Shown here: piece by piece, positions 1 to 8,454 of the stretch | How the letters are laid out: every line of letters starts with the position of its first letter | How positions within the stretch are numbered: position 1 is the stretch's first letter | NCBI GenBank assembly: GCA_963931445.1 | Contig: OZ007016.1 | Span: forward strand, 620,001 to 684,000 | Direction: 5' to 3' | Origin: CALXVA01 sp944393025 | GTDB taxonomy: Bacteria; Bacillota; Clostridia; TANB77; CAG-508 | DNA: 64,000 nt | Made by a program: the position numbers and the translations under genes | Notes under the pieces: generated by a model | Seen by the model: the letters and a program-made list of their open reading frames with translations, nothing else | Told to the model about the DNA's origin: nothing | Database searches by the model: none

Positions 1-149
1 AAATGGCTCATGAAAAATTATATGTTGCTGACATATTTGCAAACCAAGGTCCAACTCTAAAAAGAATAAGACCAGCAGCAAAAGGAAGCGCAGTAAGAAT
101 TAGAAAAAGAACAAGCCATGTTACAATAATATTAAAAGAGAGAGATTAG
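1..149 (+). CDS. rplV: Ribosomal protein L22, C-terminal part (truncated by window edge)
   Basis: L22 of the large subunit, which binds 23S rRNA and lines the exit tunnel. Only the C-terminal 48 codons are visible (frame from position 3, stop TAG 147-149). They include the conserved tunnel-hairpin region GPTLKRIRPAAKGSA and the C-terminal strand RTSHVTIILKERD. The gene sits 27 bases upstream of rpsC, as in the standard S10 operon. The start is outside the window. Confidence 0.95.
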   Translation, partial: MAHEKLYVADIFANQGPTLKRIRPAAKGSAVRIRKRTSHVTIILKERD

Positions 150-176
150 AAGAAAGGAAAGGAGGACATTTACAAA

Positions 177-839
177 ATGGGACAAAAAATGGATCCACAT
201 GGATTAAGAGTTGGTGTTATAAAAGATTGGAATTCTAAATGGTATGCAGATAAAAAAGAATTCGGAGATTACTTAGTTGAAGACCATAAAATTCGTGTGT
301 ATGTTAAGAAAAAATTATATGCAGCTGGAATTTCTAAAATAGAGATTGAAAGAACAGCTAAATTTGTTAAAATTAATGTTTATGCCGCTAAACCAGGTAT
401 TATTATAGGTAAAGGTGGAAACTTAGCTGAAAGCTTAAAAGTAGAGCTTGAAAAAATGATAAAAAAAGAAGTAAATTTAAATATAGTAGAGGTTAAAAAT
501 ATAGACTTAGATGCTCAATTAGTTGCAGAAAATATAGCAGGACAACTAGAAAGAAGAATATCTTTTAGAAGAGCTATGAAACAATGTATGCAAAAAACTA
601 TGAAATCAGGTGCACTAGGAATTAAAACAGCAGTATCTGGAAGATTAGGTGGAGCAGATATGGCTAGAACTGAATTCTATAAAGAGGGAACTATTCCACT
701 TCAAACTTTAAGAGCTGATATTGATTATGGATTTGCAGAAGCAGATACAACATATGGAAAAATTGGTGTAAAAGTTTGGATATATAAAGGAGAAGTTCTT
801 CCTACTAAAAAGAAAGTAGTGGAAGGAGGAGACAAATAA
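177..839 (+). CDS. rpsC: 30S ribosomal protein S3
   Basis: S3 binds the head of the 30S subunit near the mRNA entry site. The 220-residue product has the N-terminal segment MGQKMDPHGLRVGVIKDW, a type II KH domain around residues 60-110 with the GKGG-type loop (PGIIIGKGG), and the C-terminal domain with RRAMKQ and SGRLGGADMAR. Length is normal for the family. A strong AGGAAAGGAGG-like ribosome site lies about 10 bases before the ATG. Its stop overlaps the rplP start by one base, which indicates translational coupling within the S10 operon. Confidence 0.98.
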   Translation: MGQKMDPHGLRVGVIKDWNSKWYADKKEFGDYLVEDHKIRVYVKKKLYAAGISKIEIERTAKFVKINVYAAKPGIIIGKGGNLAESLKVELEKMIKKEVNLNIVEVKNIDLDAQLVAENIAGQLERRISFRRAMKQCMQKTMKSGALGIKTAVSGRLGGADMARTEFYKEGTIPLQTLRADIDYGFAEADTTYGKIGVKVWIYKGEVLPTKKKVVEGGDK

Positions 840-1282
840 TGCCATTAATACCAAAAAGAACAAAATATAGAAAACAACAAAAAGGTAGAAATAGAGGAAA
901 AGCTACTAGAGGAAACAGAGTAACAGATGGTGAATATGGATTACAAGCTTTAGAAGCTGGTCAAATCACATCAAACCAAATAGAAGCTGCCCGTGTTGCT
1001 ATGACTCGTTATATCAAAAGAGGTGGTAAAGTTTGGATTAAAATATTCCCAGACAAACCAATAACAAGAAAACCTATTGGAACTCGTATGGGTAAAGGTA
1101 AAGGTGCTGTTGAATTTTGGGTAGCAAATGTAAAACCAGGTAGAGTAATGTTTGAACTTGCAGATGTTACAGAAGAAACTGCAAGAGAAGCATTAAGACT
1201 TGCTGCAAACAAACTATCTGTAAAGTGCAAATTTGTACAAAAGGAAACTGAAATAGGTGGTGAAATAGATGAAGATAAATAA
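839..1282 (+). CDS. rplP: 50S ribosomal protein L16
   Basis: L16 organises the 23S rRNA around the A-site tRNA elbow. The 147-residue protein starts MPLIPKRTKYRKQQKGR and carries the conserved core RIFPDKP-like segment (WIKIFPDKPITRKP) and RMGKGKGAVEFWVA. It has a slightly long acidic tail (EIGGEIDEDK). The ATG overlaps the rpsC stop. The 3' end overlaps rpmC by 14 bases, so the three genes are tightly coupled. Confidence 0.98.
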   Translation: MPLIPKRTKYRKQQKGRNRGKATRGNRVTDGEYGLQALEAGQITSNQIEAARVAMTRYIKRGGKVWIKIFPDKPITRKPIGTRMGKGKGAVEFWVANVKPGRVMFELADVTEETAREALRLAANKLSVKCKFVQKETEIGGEIDEDK

Positions 1283-1472
1283 AATAAAAGAAATGTCTTC
1301 ACCTGACTTAGAAAAAGAATTAGGAGAATTAAAATCAGAGTTATTTAAATTAAGATTTAGTTTAGCAACACATGGTTTAGATAATCCTATGAAAATAAAA
1401 GAAGTTAAGAAAGACATAGCAAGAATAAAAACAGTTTTAACTGAAAGAAAATTAGAAGAAAGTAAAAAATAG
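1269..1472 (+). CDS. rpmC: 50S ribosomal protein L29
   Basis: L29 is a short two-helix protein near the exit tunnel mouth. The 67-residue product shows the family pattern LEKELGELKSELFKLRFSLATHGLDNP followed by the second helix with KKDIARIKTVLTER. The ATG at 1269 lies inside the end of rplP, and an AGGTGGTGA ribosome site is embedded in the rplP coding sequence. Gene order L16-L29-S17 is the standard one. Confidence 0.97.
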   Translation: MKINKIKEMSSPDLEKELGELKSELFKLRFSLATHGLDNPMKIKEVKKDIARIKTVLTERKLEESKK

Positions 1473-1583
1473 TAAGGAATATAAAAAATAATATTGATTA
1501 TTCATAAATAAAATGTATTGTATTTTTATATGTATGAATTAAAGAAAATATATAATCCTTACAAAAAAGAAAGGAGCTATAAA

Positions 1584-1847
1584 ATGGAAGAGAGAAATCT
1601 TCGTAAAGAAATGATTGGTATTGTTTCATCAGATAAAATGGATAAAACTGTAGTTGTATCTGTAGAAACTAGCGAAAAACATAAAACTTATGGAAAAGTT
1701 CAAAAAAGAACATATAAGTTAAAAGCTCATGATGAAAAAAATGAATGCCAAAAAGGAGATAAAGTAAGAGTAATGGAAACTAGACCTCTATCTAAAGATA
1801 AAAGATGGAGAGTAGTAGAAATACTAGAAAAGGCAGTTATAAAATAA
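1584..1847 (+). CDS. rpsQ: 30S ribosomal protein S17
   Basis: S17 is a primary 16S rRNA binding protein with an OB fold. I start at ATG 1584 (MEERNLRKEMIGIVSSDKM), because AAAGGAG lies just upstream and homologs begin at this point. An upstream in-frame ATG at 1518 would add an unconserved 22-residue leader. The 87-residue product has MDKTVVVSVE and the HKTYGKVQKRTYK and GDKVRVMETRPLSKDKRW blocks typical of S17. Confidence 0.97.
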   Translation: MEERNLRKEMIGIVSSDKMDKTVVVSVETSEKHKTYGKVQKRTYKLKAHDEKNECQKGDKVRVMETRPLSKDKRWRVVEILEKAVIK

Positions 1848-1874
1848 AAGTAAAAAGAGGAGGAAAATAGGAAA

Positions 1875-2243
1875 ATGGTACAACAACAAACTATATTAAA
1901 AGTTGCAGATAATACAGGCGCAAAAGAAATTATGTGTATCAGATGTCTAGGCGGATCATATAGAAAATATGCTAGAATTGGAGATATAATAGTTGCTTCT
2001 GTGAAAACTGCTATACCAGGTGGAGTTGTAAAAAAAGGTGATGTTGTAAAAGCTGTTGTAGTAAGAACTAAAAAGCCTACAAGAAGAGCTGATGGATCTT
2101 ATGTTAGATTTGACGAAAATGCAGCAGTAATAATAAGAGAAGATGGAACACCAAAAGGAACTCGTATTTTTGGACCTGTTGCAAGAGAATTAAGAGAAAA
2201 AGATTATATGAAGATACTTTCTCTTGCCCCAGAAGTGCTATAA
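1875..2243 (+). CDS. rplN: 50S ribosomal protein L14
   Basis: L14 forms an intersubunit bridge and contacts L19. The product has 122 residues, the standard length, beginning MVQQQTILKVADNTGAKE and ending IFGPVARELREKDYMKILSLAPEVL. A GAGGAGG site precedes the ATG. Immediately after the stop comes a ~123-bp palindromic repeat that separates it from rplX, an unusual gap for this operon. Confidence 0.98.
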   Translation: MVQQQTILKVADNTGAKEIMCIRCLGGSYRKYARIGDIIVASVKTAIPGGVVKKGDVVKAVVVRTKKPTRRADGSYVRFDENAAVIIREDGTPKGTRIFGPVARELREKDYMKILSLAPEVL

Positions 2244-2364
2244 TCTTCCAAATAGACTTTGCACTGCGTTGTCAAAATTAATTCAAAAATCCTCATCGTA
2301 CACAAAGTACGATTCCGGTCTTTAAATTAATTTTTCCTAGCATTGCTTGTCTCTTTGAAAGATT
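2242..2364 (+). repeat. Cruciform intergenic repeat, copy 1 (~123 bp)
   Basis: A long imperfect palindrome fills the rplN-rplX gap. The outer arms AATCTT/AAGATT close it, TTAATT-rich inner arms follow, and the apex is ATCGTACacaaaGTACGAT (2292-2310 region). It shares the arm word TGCGTTGTCA and the CCTAGCA(A/T)T..GCT right arm with the copies at 3310, 4727 and 10267. As RNA it would form one long hairpin between two ribosomal protein cistrons. I know of no name for this family. Confidence 0.75.
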
Positions 2365-2431
2365 AGTTATAAAAAAATAAAAACAAATTCAAATTTATAA
2401 ATCTCACTTAAAGGAAGAGGTGAAAAAAATA

Positions 2432-2740
2432 ATGAGAATAAAAAAAGGTGATACAGTTAAAATTTTATCTGGAAATGATAAAGGAAAAACTGGTGAGGTT
2501 TTAGAAATAATACCAAAAACAGAAAAAATAATTGTTAAAGGTGTTAATGTAAGAAAAAAACATGTTAAAGCAAGAAAACAAGGAGAGGAAAGTGGAATAC
2601 TTTCAATAGAATGTGCTATTCATAGTAGTAAGGCAAATGTAGTATGTCCTAAATGCGGAAAAGCTACAAGAGTACAATATAAAGTAGAAAAAGATGAGAA
2701 AGTGCGTGTTTGCCAAAAATGTGGAGCAAAATTAAAATAA
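2432..2740 (+). CDS. rplX: 50S ribosomal protein L24 (zinc-ribbon form)
   Basis: L24 is an assembly initiator protein with a KOW domain (MRIKKGDTVKILSGNDKGK). I use ATG 2432 with the GGAAGAGG site 11 bases upstream. A GTG at 2420 would overlap that site. The C-terminus carries two CxxC pairs (CPKCGK and CQKCGA), so this L24 should bind zinc. The protein has 102 residues. The gene lies between two long palindromic repeat-type intergenic regions. Confidence 0.96.
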   Translation: MRIKKGDTVKILSGNDKGKTGEVLEIIPKTEKIIVKGVNVRKKHVKARKQGEESGILSIECAIHSSKANVVCPKCGKATRVQYKVEKDEKVRVCQKCGAKLK

Positions 2741-2767
2741 TAAAAGAAAGGAGGTCTATTTAGACTT

Positions 2768-3307
2768 ATGGAAATTTTAAGAGAGCAATTTGAAAAAGAA
2801 ATTATACCAGCAATGATGAAAAAATTTAATTATAAATCAATTATGCAAGTTCCAAAACTAGAAAAAATAGTTATTAATATAGGTTTAGGTGATACAAAAG
2901 ATAATCCTAAATCATTAGAAAATGCTATAAATGATCTTACAATTATAACAGGACAAAAACCAATTATAACAAAAGCAAAAAAAGCTATAGCAGCTTTTAA
3001 AATAAGAGAAGGAATAAATATGGGTTGTAAAGTTACATTAAGAAAAGGTAAAATGTATGATTTTGCATATAAACTATTTAATGTAGCACTTCCAAGAGTT
3101 AGAGATTTTAGAGGATTATCAAGTGATTCTTTTGATGGAAGAGGAAATTATTCTATGGGAATAAAAGAACAATTAATCTTTCCAGAAATTGAATATGATA
3201 AAATAGATAAAATCAGAGGAATGGATATAATCTTCGTTACAACAGCTAAAACAGACGAAGAAGCTAAAGAACTTCTTACTCTATTAGGTATGCCATTTAA
3301 AAATTAG
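2768..3307 (+). CDS. rplE: 50S ribosomal protein L5
   Basis: L5 binds 5S rRNA and contacts the P-site tRNA. The 179-residue product has the normal length, with conserved blocks VPKLEKIVINIGLGD, GQKPIITKAKKAIAAFKIREG, LPRVRDFRGLS and the FDGRGNYSMGIKEQ segment. The AAAGGAGG site is 14 bases before the ATG. A second cruciform repeat follows the stop directly. Confidence 0.98.
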   Translation: MEILREQFEKEIIPAMMKKFNYKSIMQVPKLEKIVINIGLGDTKDNPKSLENAINDLTIITGQKPIITKAKKAIAAFKIREGINMGCKVTLRKGKMYDFAYKLFNVALPRVRDFRGLSSDSFDGRGNYSMGIKEQLIFPEIEYDKIDKIRGMDIIFVTTAKTDEEAKELLTLLGMPFKN

Positions 3308-3309
3308 AG

Positions 3310-3432
3310 AAAATTAATGAAAAGCTTCGTCTTGTGTTGTCAAGCGTCGCAAAAAAGTTCTCAATATACACAAAGTATTATTTCAAACTTTTTTGCTAGC
3401 TTTCCTAGCAATACTCGCTTTTGATTAATTTT
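3310..3432 (+). repeat. Cruciform intergenic repeat, copy 2 (~123 bp)
   Basis: Same architecture and size as the repeat at 2242. The outer arms are AAAATTAATGAAAAGC (left) and GCTTTTGATTAATTTT (right). The inner arms are GCAAAAAAGTT and AACTTTTTTGC, with an apex AATAtacacaaagTATT. It contains the family word AGCTTCGTCTTG and ends with CCTAGCAATACTCGCTTTT, nearly identical to copy 3. It lies between rplE and rpsN. Confidence 0.8.
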
Positions 3433-3505
3433 ACAATCAATTAGGAAAAATAATTAAAACTGAAATAATAATTTGAAGAGAAAAAATTTGAGAAAGGAGA
3501 ATAAA

Positions 3506-3691
3506 ATGGCTAAAAAATCTTTAAAGATAAAACAACAAAGAGCTCAAAAATATAAGACAAGAGAATATAATAGATGTAAAATTTGTGGAAGACCACATGC
3601 ATATATTAGAAAGTTTGGAATTTGCCGTGTTTGTTTTAGAGAATTAGCTCATAAGGGAGAAATTCCAGGAGTTAAAAAGGCTAGCTGGTAA
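3506..3691 (+). CDS. rpsN: 30S ribosomal protein S14 type Z (zinc)
   Basis: S14 sits in the head of the 30S subunit. This is the short 61-residue zinc form (MAKKSLKIKQQRAQKYK) with CxxC at CKIC and a second CxxC at CRVC, and the usual ending GEIPGVKKASW. The start is ATG 3506 after AGAAAGGAG. The in-frame ATG at 3473 upstream would add residues not seen in the family. There is no sign of a second, zinc-free copy in the window. Confidence 0.97.
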   Translation: MAKKSLKIKQQRAQKYKTREYNRCKICGRPHAYIRKFGICRVCFRELAHKGEIPGVKKASW

Positions 3692-3764
3692 TTCTAATTG
3701 AATTTACATTAAAATTATTAGTAAAACACGATAAATGAGAGATAAAAAAAGGAGGGAAATAAAA

Positions 3765-4163
3765 TTGAATACTACAGATCCAATAGCAGATATGTTAACA
3801 AGAATAAGAAATGCAAATAGTTCTAAACATAAAACAGTTGATGTTCCAGCATCAAATATGAAAAGAGCAATTGCAAATATTCTATTTAAAGAAGGCTATA
3901 TAACAGCTTTTGAAGAAATAGATGATTCTCGTCAAGGAATTATAAGAATAACTCTTAAATATGATGAAAAAGGAAAAAGAGTTATAGATGGAATAAAAAG
4001 AATAAGTAAACCAGGTTTAAGAGTTTATGCATCTAAGGATGAATTACCTAAAGTATTAAATGGTTTAGGTATAGCTCTTATATCTACTTCAAAAGGAATA
4101 AAAACAGACAAAGAAGCAAGAAATGAAGGTTTAGGAGGAGAAGTTCTTGCTTATGTATGGTAA
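3765..4163 (+). CDS. rpsH: 30S ribosomal protein S8
   Basis: S8 binds the central domain of 16S rRNA and in many bacteria represses the spc operon. I choose the TTG start at 3765 (NTTDPIADMLTRIRNA follows), eight bases after GGAGGG. The upstream ATG would give an unconserved basic leader. The 132-residue product ends GLGGEVLAYVW as usual, with GIALISTSKGIKTDKEAR preceding it. Confidence 0.96.
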   Translation: MNTTDPIADMLTRIRNANSSKHKTVDVPASNMKRAIANILFKEGYITAFEEIDDSRQGIIRITLKYDEKGKRVIDGIKRISKPGLRVYASKDELPKVLNGLGIALISTSKGIKTDKEARNEGLGGEVLAYVW

Positions 4164-4186
4164 TAAATGAAGGAGGGAAATAAAAA

Positions 4187-4726
4187 ATGTCAAGAATAGG
4201 AAACAAACCTATTAATGTACCAGATGGCGTAGAAGTTAAAATAGATGGACATCATATTACTGTAAAAGGCCCAAAAGGAACATTAGAAAGAGATATACAT
4301 AAAAACATGAATGTTTCTTTAAATGATAAAATAATTACAGTTACAAGATGTGATAATGAACCAGAAAATAGAAGCTTACATGGACTAACAAGAACATTAA
4401 TTAATAATATGATTGAAGGAGTTCTTAATGAATATAAAAGAGAACTAGAAATTAATGGTGTTGGTTACAGAGCACAAAAAAAAGGAAACAAATTAGTAAT
4501 GAATTTAGGATATTCTCATTCAGTTGAAATGGATCCACCAGCAGGAATCACATTTGATGTTCCAGATGCTAACCATATAACAGTTAGAGGAATAGATAAA
4601 GAATTAGTAGGACAAATGGCAGCTGTTATAAGAACAAAGAGACCACCTGAAGTATATAGAGGTAAAGGTATTAAATATGTAGAAGAGCATATTAGGAGAA
4701 AAGAAGGTAAAGCAGGTAAAAAATAA
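4187..4726 (+). CDS. rplF: 50S ribosomal protein L6
   Basis: L6 lies near the GTPase centre of the 50S subunit and has two similar domains. The 179-residue product begins MSRIGNKPINVPDGVEV and contains KGPKGTLERDIH, the second-domain signature ELEINGVGYRAQKKG and the C-terminal RRPPEVYRGKGIKYVEE-like segment. It is followed without spacing by the third cruciform repeat. Confidence 0.98.
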   Translation: MSRIGNKPINVPDGVEVKIDGHHITVKGPKGTLERDIHKNMNVSLNDKIITVTRCDNEPENRSLHGLTRTLINNMIEGVLNEYKRELEINGVGYRAQKKGNKLVMNLGYSHSVEMDPPAGITFDVPDANHITVRGIDKELVGQMAAVIRTKRPPEVYRGKGIKYVEEHIRRKEGKAGKK

Positions 4727-4850
4727 AATTTTAATGAAAAGCTTCGTCTTGCGTTGTCAACCATCACAAATAATTTTTCAATGTACCAAATGTACAATTT
4801 CAAAATTATTTGTTCGGTTTTCTAGCAATACTCGCTTTTGATTAAAATTT
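4727..4850 (+). repeat. Cruciform intergenic repeat, copy 3 (~123 bp)
   Basis: The cleanest copy. The outer arms AAATTTTAATGAAAAGC and GCTTTTGATTAAAATTT pair almost perfectly. The inner arms are CAAATAATTTTTCAATGTAC and the matching GTACAATTTCAAAATTATTTG, closing on a CAAAT apex. The shared arm words AGCTTCGTCTTGCGTTGTCAA and TCTAGCAATACTCGC identify the family. It lies between rplF and rplR. Confidence 0.8.
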
Positions 4851-4959
4851 GGAATTGCATGAAAATAAAATATTAATTAACATATTTGCTTTAAAACTAA
4901 ATATGAAATAAAATCTAAAATAAACTAGTGCAAAAACATTAGTTAGAAAGGAGATTAAA

Positions 4960-5319
4960 ATGATTAAAAAAATAGATAGAAAAAGTGAAAGAATAAGAAG
5001 ACATAAAAGAGTACGCAGAAAAATTTCTGGAACAGCTGAATGTCCAAGACTATGTGTATTTAGAAGCAATAGCAATTTATATGTACAAGTAATAGATGAT
5101 GTACAAGGAAAAACTTTAGTTCAAGCTTCAACATTAGATAAAGAAATAAAAAATAAAAAAGCTAATATTGAAGCAGCAAAAGAAGTTGGAGCATTAATTG
5201 CAAAAAGAGCAATAGAAAAAAAGATTGATACAGTAGTTTTTGATAGAGGCGGATATATTTATCATGGAGTTGTTAAGCAATTAGCTGAATCTGCAAGAGA
5301 AGGCGGATTAAAATTCTAA
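4960..5319 (+). CDS. rplR: 50S ribosomal protein L18
   Basis: L18 binds 5S rRNA with L5. The 119-residue product shows RIRRHKRVRRKISGTAECPR, RLCVFRSNSNLYVQVIDD and the ending DRGGYIYHGVVKQLAESAREG. It uses the rare in-frame codon CGC (VRR), so CGC is normal sense here, unlike CGG. An AGAAAGGAG site precedes the ATG. Between this gene and rplF lie the third repeat and ~110 bases of plain AT-rich sequence. Confidence 0.97.
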   Translation: MIKKIDRKSERIRRHKRVRRKISGTAECPRLCVFRSNSNLYVQVIDDVQGKTLVQASTLDKEIKNKKANIEAAKEVGALIAKRAIEKKIDTVVFDRGGYIYHGVVKQLAESAREGGLKF

Positions 5320-5351
5320 AAATAATAAAAAGAAAAAGGAGGAAGAAAAAA

Positions 5352-5843
5352 GTGCAATCAGAAAATACATCTGAATTAAAAGAAAAAGTTGTAGCTATTA
5401 ACAGAGTTGCAAAAGTTGTTAAAGGTGGTAGAACATTCAGATTTAGTGCAGTAGTAGTTGTTGGAGATGAAAATGGACATGTTGGAGTAGGTAATGGTAA
5501 AGCTTCAGAAGTTCCAGATGCAATAAAAAAAGCTATTGAAGATGCTAAAAAGAATTTAGTAACAGTTCCAATAGTTGAAACAACAATACCACATGAATTT
5601 GTTGGAAAATTTGGAAGTGCAAATGTATTATTAAAACCAGCTGCAGAAGGTACTGGAATTATAGCAGGTGGTAGCGTTAGACCTGTATTAGAGCTTGCAG
5701 GATATAGAAATATAAGAACAAAAATAATAGGTACAAATAATCCAAGAAATGTGGTATATGCTACAATTGAAGGTTTAAAATCTATGCAAACTGCAGAATC
5801 AGTAGCTAAAAAAAGAGGAAAAAAAGTAGAAGAAATTATATAA
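5352..5843 (+). CDS. rpsE: 30S ribosomal protein S5
   Basis: S5 contributes to decoding accuracy and the mRNA entry helicase site. The 163-residue product starts at GTG 5352 after AAAGGAGGAAG. It contains the double-stranded RNA binding region RVAKVVKGGRTFRFSAVVVVGD and the C-terminal domain EGTGIIAGGSVRPVLELAG. In most Firmicutes rpmD follows. Here rplO follows 27 bases later, so L30 is missing from this position. Confidence 0.98.
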   Translation: MQSENTSELKEKVVAINRVAKVVKGGRTFRFSAVVVVGDENGHVGVGNGKASEVPDAIKKAIEDAKKNLVTVPIVETTIPHEFVGKFGSANVLLKPAAEGTGIIAGGSVRPVLELAGYRNIRTKIIGTNNPRNVVYATIEGLKSMQTAESVAKKRGKKVEEII

Positions 5844-5870
5844 TTGATGAATAGGAGGTGTAATGACAAT

Positions 5871-6305
5871 ATGGAATTAAACGAATTAAAACCAGCACAA
5901 AAAAATAGAACTAGAACTAGAGTAGGACGTGGAATAGGTTCTGGTTTAGGAAAAACTTCTGGAAGAGGTCATAAAGGACAAAAAGCAAGATCAGGTGGAG
6001 GAGTAAGAAGAGGCTTTGAAGGTGGTCAAACACCATTATATAGAAGACTGCCAAAAAGAGGATTTACAAATATTCATGCATCTGATTATACAGAAGTAAC
6101 TTTAACAATGCTAAATAAATCAACTACAGAAGAAGTTACAGCTGAAAGTCTAATAAAAGATGGAATAATAAGTAAAGCAAAAGACGGAATAGTTATAATC
6201 GCAACTGGTAAATTAGATAAAAAACTAACAGTTAAGGCTGTAAGATTTACTAAAGCATCTAAAGAAAAAATAGAAGCTTTAGGAGGAAAGGCTGAGGTGA
6301 TTTAG
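5871..6305 (+). CDS. rplO: 50S ribosomal protein L15
   Basis: L15 is a late-assembly 50S protein. The start is ATG 5871 (MELNELKPAQKNRTRTRVGRG), 12 bases after AGGAGG. An intervening ATG at 5863 would encode only five codons. The product has 144 residues, with GIGSGLGKTSGRGHKGQKAR, the GGGVRRGFEGGQTPLYRRLPKRGF block and the C-terminal IEALGGKAEVI. The stop directly abuts the TTG start of secY. Confidence 0.97.
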   Translation: MELNELKPAQKNRTRTRVGRGIGSGLGKTSGRGHKGQKARSGGGVRRGFEGGQTPLYRRLPKRGFTNIHASDYTEVTLTMLNKSTTEEVTAESLIKDGIISKAKDGIVIIATGKLDKKLTVKAVRFTKASKEKIEALGGKAEVI

Positions 6306-7649
6306 TTGTTTAAAACTATAAAAAATGCACTAAAAACACCGGATGTTAGAAAAAAATTATTATATACATTATTATTAATAGTAATATATAGATTAGGATG
6401 TTATATAACAGTTCCAGGTGTAGATACATTTGCATTAAGTGAAGCATTTGGAGAAACAAATGGAATGGCAGCACTTATAGATTTAATTTCTGGAGGAGCT
6501 TTTTCTAGATTTTCTATATTTGCAATGTCTATTAGTCCATATATTACTGCATCAATTGTAATACAATTATTAGGTATGGTTATTCCAGCCTTAGAAAGAC
6601 TAACTAAAGAAGGTGGAGAAGAAGGTAGAAGAAAAATTAATAAATATACCAAAATTCTTACTGTATTTTTAGCTTTAGTAGAAGGATTAGGAATATATCT
6701 ATCATATAGCTCATCTGGAATATTTACAGATACAAACTTTATAACAGGTGCAACTGTTGTTATATCATTAATGGCAGGAACAGCATTACTTATGTGGCTT
6801 GGAGATGAAATTACAAATAAAGGAATTGGAAATGGAATTTCAATGATTATATTTGTTGGTATAATATCTGGATTACCAAGTGCTATTACAAGTATATGGA
6901 ATTTGATAATGCCAATAATTTCTCAAAATCCTATAGTAAGACAATTTACTACAACAGGATTAATTATTGCAATAGGAATTATAATAGGAGCAATAATATT
7001 AATAGGAGCAGTTGTATTTGTTCAACAAGCTGAAAGAAGAGTACCAGTACAATATTCAAAAAGAGTAGTTGGAAGAAAAATGGTAGGAGCACAAAACACA
7101 AATATACCATTAAAATTAGTTATGGCTGGTGTTATGCCAATAATTTTTGCATCATCATTTTTAACATTTCCAGCAATGATTATACAAATGTTTATACCAA
7201 ATATTGCAAGTCAACAGGGTTTTTGGAATGTAATATATAATTTTTCAATAGCATCATCTAATTCAACAGTTGGTTGGGGCTATACAATAGCAAATGCTCT
7301 TGTATATTTACTATTGATAGTTGGATTTACATTCTTTTATACATATGCTACATTTAATCCAGCAGAAGTTTCAAACAATATAAAAAGAAACGGAGGTTTT
7401 ATACCAGGTATAAGAGCTGGAAAACCAACCACAGATTATTTATCATCAATAATAGGTAAATTAACATGGTTTGGTGGATTATATTTAGCAATAATAGCAA
7501 TATTACCAATGCTTATGAAATTCATACCAGGAATTAATATAGCATTTGGAGGAACATCAATATTGATTGTTGTAGGTGTTGCATTAGAAACAATACAACA
7601 ATTAGAATCTCAATTAGTAATGAGACATTATAAAGGATTCTTAGAATAA
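6306..7649 (+). CDS. secY: Protein translocase channel subunit SecY
   Basis: SecY forms the membrane channel of the Sec translocon. The 447-residue protein has about ten predicted membrane spans and conserved pieces: N-terminal RKKLLYTLLLIVIYRLG, the plug region IDLISGGAFSRFSIFAMSISPYITASI, the cytosolic loop AERRVPVQYSKR, and NIKRNGGFIPGIRAGKPT. The start is a TTG adjoining the rplO stop, with GAGGTGA embedded in rplO, so translation is coupled. A perfect hairpin follows the gene. Confidence 0.97.
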   Translation: MFKTIKNALKTPDVRKKLLYTLLLIVIYRLGCYITVPGVDTFALSEAFGETNGMAALIDLISGGAFSRFSIFAMSISPYITASIVIQLLGMVIPALERLTKEGGEEGRRKINKYTKILTVFLALVEGLGIYLSYSSSGIFTDTNFITGATVVISLMAGTALLMWLGDEITNKGIGNGISMIIFVGIISGLPSAITSIWNLIMPIISQNPIVRQFTTTGLIIAIGIIIGAIILIGAVVFVQQAERRVPVQYSKRVVGRKMVGAQNTNIPLKLVMAGVMPIIFASSFLTFPAMIIQMFIPNIASQQGFWNVIYNFSIASSNSTVGWGYTIANALVYLLLIVGFTFFYTYATFNPAEVSNNIKRNGGFIPGIRAGKPTTDYLSSIIGKLTWFGGLYLAIIAILPMLMKFIPGINIAFGGTSILIVVGVALETIQQLESQLVMRHYKGFLE

Positions 7650-7660
7650 AAATTAAAATA

Positions 7661-7712
7661 GTTCCATATACATGTTGTACAATAAATGTACAACATGTAG
7701 TAAAGTGGAACA
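7661..7712 (+). other. Long hairpin between secY and adk
   Basis: GTTCCATATACATGTTGTACA and TGTACAACATGTAGTAAAGTGGAAC pair around ATAAA, giving a ~12-bp perfect inner stem (ACATGTTGTACA/TGTACAACATGT) with an outer GTTCCA/TGGAAC clamp. No U-run follows, so it is more likely an RNA-processing or stability element, or a small palindromic repeat, than an intrinsic terminator. Confidence 0.6.
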
Positions 7713-7786
7713 AATTTGTATGTTTAAAGATATTTAAGCATAAATATATGACAAAATTAAGTTAATGAAATTAGGAGTTGTGATTA

Positions 7787-8449
7787 ATGTATATAGTAAT
7801 GCTAGGAGCTCCAGGTACTGGAAAAGGAACAATAGGAAAAATTTTATCAAATGATTTGAAATTAACACATATTTCAACAGGAGATATGTTTAGAGAACAA
7901 ATAAACAAAAAAACAGAACTTGGAAATAAAATTAAAAGTTATATGGAAAATGGAATATTGATTCCAGATGATGTTGTAATAGAAACTGTAGAAGCAAGAT
8001 TATTAGAACATGATGTTGAAAAAGGAGCTATCTTAGATGGATTCCCTAGAACAGCTATGCAAGCAGAAGCATTAAAAAAATTCTTGAAAAATAATAGACC
8101 TAATGAAAAAAGAGTGGCAATAGAGCTAGATGTACCAGATGATGAAATAATAAAAAGAGTTGTAAATAGATTAATATGTTCAAACAAAACTTGTGGAGCT
8201 ATATATAATAAAGAAACTAAACCACCAAAACAAGAAGGAATATGTGATATATGTGGTGGAGCGCTAAAAAGAAGAGATGATGATAATGAAGAAACGGTTA
8301 AAAAAAGATTAGAAATATATCATCAAAATTCTGAAGAATTAGTAGATTTTTATAGAAAAAATAATGCATTATATTCAATATATCCAAAACATGTTGATAT
8401 TGCAGTAAAAAACATTAAAGACTTTTTAGAAGAATATAAAAGGAAGTAA
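7787..8449 (+). CDS. adk: Adenylate kinase (zinc-lid type)
   Basis: Catalyses ATP + AMP to 2 ADP. The 220-residue product has the P-loop GAPGTGKG (residues 7-14), the AMP-binding segment HISTGDMFR, DGFPRT (84-89) and the long lid. The lid has four cysteines (131, 136, 153, 156) that should bind zinc. The first pair is spaced CxxxxC (CSNKTC) rather than the usual CxxC, a small oddity. Position after secY and before map is standard. Confidence 0.97.
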   Translation: MYIVMLGAPGTGKGTIGKILSNDLKLTHISTGDMFREQINKKTELGNKIKSYMENGILIPDDVVIETVEARLLEHDVEKGAILDGFPRTAMQAEALKKFLKNNRPNEKRVAIELDVPDDEIIKRVVNRLICSNKTCGAIYNKETKPPKQEGICDICGGALKRRDDDNEETVKKRLEIYHQNSEELVDFYRKNNALYSIYPKHVDIAVKNIKDFLEEYKRK

Positions 8450-8454
8450 AAAAA

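Noticed and set aside
1009..1302. Minus-strand open frames opposite ribosomal and glycolytic genes
   Set aside because: They are mirror frames of AT-rich coding sequence, lack ribosome sites and encode low-complexity hydrophobic translations.
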